Part shown: piece by piece, positions 1-5,120 of the stretch
How positions within the stretch are numbered: position 1 is the stretch's first letter
Layout: every line of letters starts with the position of its first letter
NCBI GenBank assembly: GCA_027317055.1
Contig: DAHVFK010000272.1
Span: forward strand, 1 to 5,120
Reading direction: 5' to 3'
DNA: 5,120 bases
Source: Betaproteobacteria bacterium
Lineage (GTDB): Bacteria; Pseudomonadota; Gammaproteobacteria; Burkholderiales; SG8-39
Program-made: the position numbers and the translations under genes
The notes under the pieces: model-generated
Database searches by the model: none
What the model was told of the DNA's origin: nothing
What the model saw: the letters and a program-made list of their open reading frames with translations, nothing else

Positions 1-481
1 CGCCTTGCCAGCTCAGCGAGAGCACGGTTACCGAGCGCACCCGGTCGCCCGAATAGCGACGCCCCTCCGACGTCGTGTAGGCGAGGTTGCGATCGAGCAG
101 GAAAATCTCCACTTCCTTCGCGCTCTCGGGGAACAACTGGAGGTCGATCTCCGCGTAGCGGCCGGCGAGGCCGGTCAACACCGTGCCGGTAAGATAGGGA
201 TTGAAGCCTTGCAACTCGCGCATTGCGTCGAGCGCGATTCGCCGCAGCTCCGCAATTCGCTCGGGGTGCTCGGCCGGCTGATAAAGCGCTCGGTAGGCGC
301 GCAATTCGGCCTCGATCTCGTCGTTCGCCGGCAGGGCCTGGGTTTCTTCGGCGCCAACTTGGCGCGCCGCCTTGCGCTTGGCGAGCGCGAAATCGTCGAT
401 GCCGTCCTCGGCCATGATGCGCGCCGCGGCGGCTGCAATCCGTGCGCGTGTTCCGTTTTGCCGCGATCCCTTGCGGCCCAT
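1..481 (-). CDS. Nucleotidyltransferase-like conserved protein, N-terminal part (runs off left edge)
   Basis: The first 160 codons of a minus-strand gene are present; the C-terminus lies outside the window. The start is ATG at 481-479, preceded by GAGG (plus-strand 489-492) at 7 nt spacing. No in-frame ATG or GTG lies upstream in the intergenic region. Residues 12-41 look helical (RIAAAAARIMAEDGIDDFAL, then AKRKAARQ), superficially like the first helix of a TetR regulator. Residues 52-90 are charged and helical (NDEIEAELRAYRALYQ, ERIAELRRIALDAMREL). Residues 94-114 read NPYLTGTVLTGLAGRYAEID and then L, which resembles the Gly-Ser/Thr...Asp-x-Asp signature of minimal nucleotidyltransferases, with Glu111 and Asp113 in the metal-ligand positions. 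I recall similar proteins of about 200 residues beside mpl in betaproteobacteria, sometimes labelled nucleotidyltransferase and sometimes mislabelled as a UDP-MurNAc ligase. Substrate and role are unknown. The coding call is firm; the enzymatic assignment is tentative. Confidence 0.8.
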   Translation of the reverse strand, partial: MGRKGSRQNGTRARIAAAAARIMAEDGIDDFALAKRKAARQVGAEETQALPANDEIEAELRAYRALYQPAEHPERIAELRRIALDAMRELQGFNPYLTGTVLTGLAGRYAEIDLQLFPESAKEVEIFLLDRNLAYTTSEGRRYSGDRVRSVTVLSLSWQG

Positions 482-499
482 TGCAGTGCCTCGACAGTT

Positions 500-527
500 T
501 TGGGGAGCGCCACGATCAGGCTCCCAA
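500..527. repeat. Imperfect inverted repeat in the divergent intergenic region
   Basis: TTGGGGAGC at 500-508 and GCTCCCAA at 520-527 are complementary over 8 bp with one bulged G, around an 11-nt loop. Neither direction has a T-run after the stem, so it does not look like an intrinsic terminator. On the leftward transcript it would form a 5' UTR hairpin just before the GAGG ribosome binding site. As duplex DNA it could instead be a dyad operator. Confidence 0.5.
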
Positions 528-570
528 GGTGGTACATCATAGCGTAGGCGGTCGGGCATCCAGTATCGCG

Positions 571-592
571 TAGAATCGGCGCCTTTTCGCCG
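571..592 (+). promoter_or_regulatory. Candidate -10 box and short leader hairpin for mpl
   Basis: TAGAAT at 571-576 matches the sigma-70 -10 consensus at 5 of 6 positions. Transcription would then start near 583, about 15 nt before the mpl ATG. I find no convincing -35 at 16-18 bp. CGGCG (577-581) and CGCCG (588-592) form a 5-bp stem around CCTTTT, covering the predicted start point. The bases from 580 to 597 are pyrimidine-rich and contain no Shine-Dalgarno sequence. Confidence 0.35.
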
Positions 593-597
593 CTCCC

Positions 598-1956
598 ATG
601 CCCTCTCACCTCCACATCCTCGGCGTCTGCGGCACATTCATGGGCGGAATCGCCGCTATCGCAAAGGCTGCCGGTTACCGCGTTACGGGTTGCGATACGA
701 ACGTATATCCGCCGATGAGCGATCAACTGGCCGCGCTCGGAGTCGACCTGATCGAGGGCTACGAAAGCCGCCAGATCGCGCTCGCCCCCGACGTATGGGT
801 GGTAGGCAACGTCGTTACGCGCGGAAATCCCCTGATGGAAGCCATCTTGGATCGCGGCGACCGATTCATCTCTGGGCCGCAGTGGCTGGCGGAGCAGGTA
901 TTGCATGATAAGTGGGTACTTGCTGTTGCCGGAACGCACGGTAAGACCACGGTTGCCTCCATGCTCGCCTGGATCCTCGAGCGAGCCGGGCGGGAACCGG
1001 GATTTCTGATCGGCGGCGTGCCGCTCGATTTCCCCGTTTCGGCCCGCCTCACCGGAGCGAAACACTTCGTGATCGAGGCGGACGAATACGACACTGCCTT
1101 TTTCGACAAACGCTCGAAGTTTGTCCACTACCGTCCCCGAACCGCGATCTTGAACAATTTGGAGTTCGATCACGCAGACATATTCAGCGATCTTGTAGCT
1201 ATCGAGCGACAATTTCATCATTTAGTGCGCATTGTGCCTAGATCTGGCCTCATCGTCGCGAATGGCCGTGACGACGCGCTGCGACGGGTTCTCGCCATGG
1301 GCTGTTGGACGCCGGTGGAGGCTTTTGGTGACGAGGCAGATTGGATGGCTGGTAAGCCCGGAGCCGACGGGGGGTTTGAGATCGCGTGGCAGGGCAGGGC
1401 TGTGGGCCGCGTCGCCTGGAGTCTGCTCGGGGCGCACAACCGACAAAATGCGCTTGCTGCGGTAGCGGCGGCACGTCACGCGGGAGTTGCGCCGGCCCAA
1501 GCGATTGCAGCGCTGAGCACGTTCGCCGGGGTCAAGCGGCGCATGGAACTGCGCGGCCAGGCGCGCGGGGTGACCTTGTACGACGATTTCGCACATCATC
1601 CGACCGCGATCCGGGCGACGCTAGAGGGCCTGCGCCAGCGGTTAGGCGGAGCGCGCATCGTGGCGGTGCTCGAGCCGCGATCCAACACCATGAAGCTCGG
1701 CATGATGAAGGACGCGCTTGCCTCGAGCCTCGCGGCGGCAGACGTGGCTTATGTCTACGATGCCCAGCTCGGCTGGGACGCGGCACAGGCGCTGCGCCCG
1801 CTTGGCGCCCGCGCCCGCTGCGTCGGCGATCTCGAGGCTCTGCTCGCAATGCTTGCCGAGGACGCCCGCGCGGGCGATCAGGTCGTGATCATGTCGAACG
1901 GGAGTTTCGGCGGCCTGCACCGCAGGCTGCTCGAGCGGCTCGGCTCAGGCGCATGA
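598..1956 (+). CDS. mpl: UDP-N-acetylmuramate:L-alanyl-gamma-D-glutamyl-meso-diaminopimelate ligase (murein peptide ligase)
   Basis: Mpl joins the murein tripeptide L-Ala-gamma-D-Glu-meso-DAP to UDP-MurNAc using ATP, in the cytoplasm, as part of cell-wall recycling. At 452 residues it is close to E. coli Mpl (about 457). The three Mur-ligase domains are visible. The N-terminal nucleotide-sugar fold carries the Mpl-type GVCGTFMGG (residues 9-17). The central ATPase domain has the P-loop GTHGKTT (112-118), EADEYDTAFFD (160-170), NNLEFDHADIF (186-196) and GAHNRQNALAA (278-288). The C-terminal domain has DDFAHHPTAI (329-338), LEPRSNTMKLG (358-368) and MSNGSFGG (432-439). The GVCGTFMGG and AHHPTAI forms favour Mpl over MurC. 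The ATG at 598 lies just before the first beta strand and lacks a Shine-Dalgarno sequence, so initiation may rely on the unstructured leader. The stop overlaps the start of the next gene. GC falls to about 49% over 1081-1260. Confidence 0.95.
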   Translation: MPSHLHILGVCGTFMGGIAAIAKAAGYRVTGCDTNVYPPMSDQLAALGVDLIEGYESRQIALAPDVWVVGNVVTRGNPLMEAILDRGDRFISGPQWLAEQVLHDKWVLAVAGTHGKTTVASMLAWILERAGREPGFLIGGVPLDFPVSARLTGAKHFVIEADEYDTAFFDKRSKFVHYRPRTAILNNLEFDHADIFSDLVAIERQFHHLVRIVPRSGLIVANGRDDALRRVLAMGCWTPVEAFGDEADWMAGKPGADGGFEIAWQGRAVGRVAWSLLGAHNRQNALAAVAAARHAGVAPAQAIAALSTFAGVKRRMELRGQARGVTLYDDFAHHPTAIRATLEGLRQRLGGARIVAVLEPRSNTMKLGMMKDALASSLAAADVAYVYDAQLGWDAAQALRPLGARARCVGDLEALLAMLAEDARAGDQVVIMSNGSFGGLHRRLLERLGSGA

Positions 1957-2531
1957 CGACGCGGATCATCTACCTGCACGGTTTCAACAGCTCGCCCGCG
2001 TCGCACAAAGCGCGCACGATGGACGCCTACATGCGAGCTCGGGGGCTCGGGCACCTTTTCGCCTGCCCCGCGCTGCCGCCGGACCCGCGGGATGCGGTGC
2101 GCGTGATCGAGGCCGATCTCGCGCGGAAGACGCCTAATCCCACCTTCGTCGGCAGCTCGCTCGGTGGCTTTTACGCCATCCATTTTGCCGAGCGCCTCGG
2201 CGCGCGCGCGGTCCTGATCAATCCCGCGATGACACCCGACGTCGGGCTCGAGGCTTACCTCGGCACGCAGAAGAATCTCTATACCGGCGCGACCTACCAG
2301 CTTACTCGTGCCGATCTCGAGGGCTGGCGCGCGTTCGCGGTCGCGCAGCCCGACCCCGAGCGCTATCTCTTGTTGCTGGAAACCGGCGACGAGGTCCTGG
2401 ACTGGCGCGATGCGGCGCGCAAGTTCGAGGGCGCGCGCACGGTAATCCGCGACGGCGGCGACCACACGCTGCAGAGTTTTCCGGAGCACCTGCCGCGAAT
2501 CCTGGCTTTCGCGGGGATCGCGCTTCCCTAG
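1953..2531 (+). CDS. yqiA: YqiA-like alpha/beta-hydrolase esterase
   Basis: This 192-residue protein matches the size of E. coli YqiA (193) and many of its landmarks. It begins with the strand and oxyanion region IIYLHGFNSSP (residues 5-15). The nucleophile elbow is GSSLGG (67-72), giving Ser69 as the likely catalytic serine. INPAMTP (89-95) follows, then a YLG...YTG segment (102-112). TGDEVLDWR (144-152) supplies the acid, probably Asp146 or Asp150. GGDHTLQSF (168-176) supplies the catalytic histidine, His171. YqiA proteins hydrolyse short acyl esters in vitro; the natural substrate is not known to me. There is no signal peptide, so it should be cytoplasmic. The start ATG at 1953-1955 overlaps the mpl TGA as ATGA with only a weak AGG upstream, which points to translational coupling. 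The open frame extends left to 1386, but that part is out of frame inside mpl and is not coding. Confidence 0.92.
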   Translation: MTTRIIYLHGFNSSPASHKARTMDAYMRARGLGHLFACPALPPDPRDAVRVIEADLARKTPNPTFVGSSLGGFYAIHFAERLGARAVLINPAMTPDVGLEAYLGTQKNLYTGATYQLTRADLEGWRAFAVAQPDPERYLLLLETGDEVLDWRDAARKFEGARTVIRDGGDHTLQSFPEHLPRILAFAGIALP

Positions 2532-2581
2532 GCGGAGCCCTGCGGCGCTCGCCGCGGCACGCCGCCTATAATTCCCGGGCG
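2532..2581 (+). promoter_or_regulatory. Candidate promoter for the exoribonuclease gene, with a perfect -10 hexamer
   Basis: TATAAT at 2567-2572 is a perfect -10 match and stands out in a GC-rich 50-nt gap. Its last base is 9 nt from the ATG at 2582, so the predicted transcript start (about 2579) leaves at most a few bases of leader. No Shine-Dalgarno sequence is present. No TTGACA-like -35 and no extended -10 TG are visible, so basal activity may be weak. GCGGCG (2542-2547) and CGCCGC (2550-2555) are complementary and could form a tight hairpin in read-through RNA. No T-run follows, so it is not an intrinsic terminator. Confidence 0.45.
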
Positions 2582-4465
2582 ATGCAACTCCTTTACGAAG
2601 AAGACGGAGAGTTCAAGGTGGGTTCGGTCCTGGCGCAGGCGCCGGCTTCGTTCCAGGTCGAAAGTCCGCACGGGCGCCGCACGAAGGTCAAGGCGGCGAA
2701 CGTGCTTCTTAGCTTCGAGCGGCCGTCCGGCAGCGAACTGCTCGCCGCGGCACAGGCCTTTGCCGACGGGCTTGAAACCGACTTCCTGTGGCAGTGTTGC
2801 GCGGAGGCGGAATTCGAATTCCGCGACCTTGCGCGCGAGTACGTGGGGCGCGAGCCGACCCCCGTCGAGTCGGCAGGGATCCTGATCAAGCTGCATTCGG
2901 CGCCGATCTACTTCTACCGGCGCGCCCGCGGTCGCTTCCAGGCGGCGCCTGCGGAGATCCTCAAGCTGGCGCTCGCGGGCCTGGAGAAGAAGAAGCGCGT
3001 GCAGGAGAGGGTCGACGAGTGGGCGGCGATGCTGACTCGTTTTGAATGCCCTGCCGAGATCGCAGCCCTGCGCGAGGAACTCCTGTACGCGCCGGACCGC
3101 GCCAAACCGGAAACCAAGGCTTTCGAGCAGGCTTGCAAGCAGACGGGGCTCGCATCGGCGCGCCTTTTCGAGCGCTGCGGCCTGCTCTCCGACAGCCACG
3201 ACTTTCACCTCAACCGGTTCCTGTTCGAGTTCTTTCCGAGGGGCACTCGCTTTCCCGCGCATGAGCTGCCTGCGACGCCCGAAGAGCTTCCGCTAGCCGA
3301 GGTCAAGGCAATAAGCCTGGACGACGTCGGCACCACCGAAATCGACGACGCGTTCTCGGTGACCCGTGTTTCGGACCGCGAGCTTCGCATCGGCATCCAC
3401 ATCGCGGCGCCGACGCTGGGATTTGCACCCGGGTCACCGCTGGACGCAATTGCCCGTGAGCGTCTTTCTACTGCCTACATGCCAGGGCTCAAGTACACCA
3501 TGCTTCCCGAGGACGTGGTGGAGTGCTTCTCGCTCGACGCCGGCGACGCTCGACCTGCCGTTTCGCTGTACCTGAACGTCTCGGCCGAAGATTTTTCGCT
3601 GCGCGGCCACCATTCCCGCCTCGAGCGGGTGAGCATCGCGGCAAACCTGCGCCACGCGGACTACGGCACCCTGAACGGCGGATTCGAGTCGGGTGCCGCC
3701 GGCGGGCTGGCGCACGAGGAGGAGCTGCGCACGCTGTGGCGCTTCGCACTGGCGCTGGAAGCGCAGCGCGGCAAGCCGAGCGTGAACGCGGGCATGATTG
3801 ATTACTCGTTTCGCGTCGAGCAAGGACGCGTCTCGATCGAGCCGCGCCGCCGCGGCGCGCCGTTGGACAAGCTCGTTTCCGAGCTCATGATTCTCGCCAA
3901 CACCACCTGGGGCAACTTGCTCGCCGAGCGCGACGTCGCGGCCATTTACCGCGTCCAGTCCTCGGGCAAAGTCAGAATGAGCGTGCATCCGGAGGCCCAC
4001 GACGGCCTCGGGGTCTCATGCTACTCGTGGATGACCTCGCCGCTGCGGCGCTACATCGACCTGATCAACCAGTGGCAGCTGGTCGCTTCGCTCGAAGGCC
4101 GCCGGCCGCCATTCACGCGCAATGCAGAGGCATTGCTTACGGCTATGCGCGCGTACGAAGTGACCCACGCGCGCTACGACGAGCACCAGCGGGCGATGGA
4201 GCACTATTGGTGCCTGCGTTGGCTGGTTCAGGAGCGGGTAGGCGCAGCCGAAGGTGTCGTGGTGCGCGAAGGAACAGTGCGCTTGGACGGCATGCCGCTC
4301 ACGGTGCGCGTCCCCTCGCTGCCGGAATTCGAGCCCGGGACGCGGGTGCGGCTCGAAATAGGAGAGATCGACCTAGTCGAACGGACGGCGGCGTGCGTCT
4401 ATCGCGAGACGATCGACGGCGGGGACGGGCCGGGCGAACTGGCAACGCTGCCGAGCGACGCCTAA
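2582..4465 (+). CDS. RNase II-family (RNB domain) 3'-5' exoribonuclease
   Basis: RNB enzymes degrade RNA processively from the 3' end with Mg2+, acting in the cytoplasm. The 627 residues are close to E. coli RNase II (644). Residues 1-48 look like a small beta-barrel (YEEDGEFKVGSVL... through VLLSFE). Residues 50-150 are largely helical and read as a winged-helix type domain rather than the paired cold-shock domains of E. coli RNase II. The RNB domain spans roughly 236-500. Its acidic cluster SLDDVGTTEIDDAFSV (245-260) places Asp247, Glu253, Asp255 and Asp256 on the D-x5-D-x-D-D spacing. STAYMPGLKYTMLPEDV (296-312) follows, and the conserved YSWMTSPLRRYIDL (481-494) provides the arginine finger region. 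Residues 555-610 look like a reduced S1 domain. Alternative family names are Rnb and VacB/RNase R; RNase R is longer and has a basic tail, absent here. The ATG at 2582 has no Shine-Dalgarno sequence. Confidence 0.93.
   Translation: MQLLYEEDGEFKVGSVLAQAPASFQVESPHGRRTKVKAANVLLSFERPSGSELLAAAQAFADGLETDFLWQCCAEAEFEFRDLAREYVGREPTPVESAGILIKLHSAPIYFYRRARGRFQAAPAEILKLALAGLEKKKRVQERVDEWAAMLTRFECPAEIAALREELLYAPDRAKPETKAFEQACKQTGLASARLFERCGLLSDSHDFHLNRFLFEFFPRGTRFPAHELPATPEELPLAEVKAISLDDVGTTEIDDAFSVTRVSDRELRIGIHIAAPTLGFAPGSPLDAIARERLSTAYMPGLKYTMLPEDVVECFSLDAGDARPAVSLYLNVSAEDFSLRGHHSRLERVSIAANLRHADYGTLNGGFESGAAGGLAHEEELRTLWRFALALEAQRGKPSVNAGMIDYSFRVEQGRVSIEPRRRGAPLDKLVSELMILANTTWGNLLAERDVAAIYRVQSSGKVRMSVHPEAHDGLGVSCYSWMTSPLRRYIDLINQWQLVASLEGRRPPFTRNAEALLTAMRAYEVTHARYDEHQRAMEHYWCLRWLVQERVGAAEGVVVREGTVRLDGMPLTVRVPSLPEFEPGTRVRLEIGEIDLVERTAACVYRETIDGGDGPGELATLPSDA
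2807..2824. repeat. Perfect 18-bp palindrome inside the exoribonuclease gene
   Basis: GCGGAATTCGAATTCCGC is identical to its own reverse complement. In the reading frame it encodes Ala-Glu-Phe-Glu-Phe-Arg (residues 76-81) through the tandem codons GAA TTC GAA TTC. In RNA it could form a 7-bp stem around UCGA. The duplicated Glu-Phe codons account for the inner part; the flanking GCGG/CCGC is either coincidence or selected structure. Confidence 0.85.
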
Positions 4466-4504
4466 AGGCCTAGAATATCCGCCACCCGTGTGTGTGAGGG
4501 GATT
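4466..4504 (+). promoter_or_regulatory. Candidate -10 box and ribosome binding site for the TonB-family gene
   Basis: TAGAAT at 4471-4476 begins 6 nt after the exoribonuclease stop and matches the -10 consensus at 5 of 6 positions. The predicted transcript start is near 4483, giving a leader of about 20 nt. GAGGGG at 4496-4501 is the only purine-rich stretch that can serve as a Shine-Dalgarno site. With GAGG taken as the core, it lies 5 nt from TTG at 4505. The run GTGTGTGTG at 4488-4496 abuts it. The -35 would fall inside the end of the exonuclease gene, and I see no good match there. Confidence 0.4.
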
Positions 4505-5120
4505 TTGCAGGTAGCAATCGCGACCAACTCGATCCGACGGCCCGACTTCTGGGTCGGCCTCGACCGTCAGACGCGGGCGCTCTACGGCGCGATTGCAGTA
4601 TCGGTGCTGCTGCATGCCGCGCTGCTCGCGGTGCACTTTCGCTATCCCGACGCACTGCGCTGGAATTCAGCCAACCAGCCGCTCGAAGTGGTGCTGGTAA
4701 ACGCGAGGACGAAGGAAAAGCCCGCCCACGCCGACGCTCTGGCGCAAGCGAATCTCGATCGCGGCGGCAACACGGACGAGCCGCGACGCGCCAAGACGCC
4801 GCTGCCCGTCACCAGACCGCACAACCCCGGCAGGGATCTCGCGCAGGCGCAACGGCGCGTGCACCGGCTCGAGGAGCGGCAGCGGCGCCTGCTCGCCAAG
4901 GCGACCGAGTCGCGCCTGGCCGTGGCGCCGCAAACCGAACACAAGGCGCCCGCCGAGCAACCCAAGCCGCAGGTTACCGGGCGTGATCTGGCCGACTTAT
5001 CGCTCGCCGCGATGCAGCTTCAGGCGCAGATCGACCGACGCATCGAGGAGTACCAGAAGCGCCCGCGCAAGAAATTCATCGGAGCGCGTGCCACGGAGTA
5101 CCGGTTTGCACAGTACGAGG
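4505..5120 (+). CDS. TonB-family energy transducer, N-terminal part (runs off right edge), TTG start
   Basis: TonB proteins carry energy from the inner-membrane ExbB-ExbD motor to outer-membrane transporters for siderophores, cobalamin and similar ligands. About 205 residues are present. A short cytoplasmic N-terminus is followed by one membrane segment (about 26-43) containing SVLLH, so Ser33 and His37 reproduce the S-x-x-x-H motif of the TonB transmembrane helix. PLEVVLVNARTKEKP (59-73) follows, typical of the periplasmic base of these proteins. Two charged, probably helical stretches (110-137 and 159-187) are separated by a Lys/Pro-containing linker (147-156). RKKFIGARATEYRFAQY (188-204) resembles the lead-in to the C-terminal TonB domain, which is beyond the edge. 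No in-frame ATG precedes the membrane segment; the first is near 5011. TTG at 4505 is preferred because of GAGGGG just upstream. GTG at 4490-4492 is the alternative. It uses the same frame as the preceding gene. Confidence 0.82.
   Translation, partial: MQVAIATNSIRRPDFWVGLDRQTRALYGAIAVSVLLHAALLAVHFRYPDALRWNSANQPLEVVLVNARTKEKPAHADALAQANLDRGGNTDEPRRAKTPLPVTRPHNPGRDLAQAQRRVHRLEERQRRLLAKATESRLAVAPQTEHKAPAEQPKPQVTGRDLADLSLAAMQLQAQIDRRIEEYQKRPRKKFIGARATEYRFAQYE

Larger units (their letters stand above)
482..597. promoter_or_regulatory. Divergent intergenic region between the nucleotidyltransferase-like gene and mpl
   Basis: This 116-nt gap separates two genes read outward, so it must hold a promoter for the leftward gene and probably one for mpl. 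On the minus strand TATGAT (plus-strand 536-541) matches the -10 consensus at 5 of 6 positions and would give a leader of roughly 45-50 nt. No good TTGACA lies 16-18 bp upstream of it. On the plus strand TAGAAT at 571-576 is the mpl candidate, listed separately. The inverted repeat at 500-527 lies between the leftward -10 candidate and that gene's ribosome binding site. These assignments rest on hexamer matches only. Confidence 0.45.

Noticed and set aside
5..547. Plus-strand open frame of 180 codons at the left edge
   Set aside because: It is antisense to the nucleotidyltransferase-like gene, which has a ribosome binding site and family resemblance; this frame has neither.
175..1221. Minus-strand open frame of 348 codons
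   Set aside because: It lies antisense to mpl and then out of frame across the start of the nucleotidyltransferase-like gene. Its translation is rich in Arg, Ser and Pro and has no recognisable motif, whereas the overlapping frames give clear families.
1386..1952. N-terminal extension of the esterase frame
   Set aside because: The 189 extra codons are inside mpl in another frame and have shadow-like composition. The 192-residue form matches the YqiA length and starts at the ATGA overlap.
2542..2555. GC-rich inverted repeat after the esterase as an intrinsic terminator
   Set aside because: Only 2 nt separate the arms and no T-run follows. A promoter-like TATAAT comes next, so termination is not supported.
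2528..3262. Minus-strand open frame of 244 codons
   Set aside because: It is antisense to the exoribonuclease and shows no domain or ribosome binding site; long antisense frames are expected at this GC content.
3841..3861. GC-rich near-palindrome within the exoribonuclease gene
   Set aside because: Only about 10 bp is perfect, and it is explained by a run of Arg, Gly and Ala codons in a high-GC gene.
3434..4000. Minus-strand open frame of 188 codons
   Set aside because: It is antisense to the RNB catalytic domain and has no recognisable features.

Overview
The window comes from a high-GC proteobacterium, most likely a betaproteobacterium. The coding sequences prefer G or C at third positions. 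The gene order mpl, yqiA-like esterase, RNase II-family exonuclease, TonB-family protein fits an arrangement I recall from Burkholderiales and related betaproteobacteria, where aroE and mtgA often follow. Genus cannot be told from this stretch. I see no mobile elements, CRISPR arrays, tRNA or rRNA genes, and no sign of a novel multi-gene system; this looks like ordinary chromosomal housekeeping DNA.

Layout. Positions 1-481 hold the N-terminal 160 codons of a minus-strand gene that runs off the left edge. It is a small protein with a weak nucleotidyltransferase-like motif, conserved next to mpl but without a known function. Positions 482-597 are a divergent intergenic region with an imperfect inverted repeat and candidate -10 boxes for both directions. 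Positions 598-4465 carry three plus-strand genes: mpl (murein peptide ligase, cell-wall recycling), a YqiA-like alpha/beta-hydrolase esterase whose ATG overlaps the mpl stop, and an RNB-domain 3'-5' exoribonuclease of the RNase II family. From about 4505 to the right edge is the N-terminal part of a TonB-family energy transducer. It has no usable ATG and appears to start at TTG (or GTG).

How the genes fit together. Mpl returns recovered murein tripeptide to UDP-MurNAc in the cytoplasm. The esterase is translationally coupled to it, but its physiological substrate is unknown. The exoribonuclease and the TonB-like protein each follow a short gap (50 and 39 nt) containing a TATAAT or TAGAAT hexamer, so each may have its own promoter besides read-through from upstream. 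The shared strand suggests co-transcription rather than a shared pathway.

Points most worth a second look: the orphan nucleotidyltransferase-like gene divergent from mpl; the inverted repeat between them; the possibly leaderless exoribonuclease mRNA; Glu in place of an expected Asp in the exonuclease active site together with a non-cold-shock N-terminus; a perfect 18-bp palindrome inside that gene; the non-ATG start of the TonB gene beside a GT repeat; and a local GC dip inside mpl.
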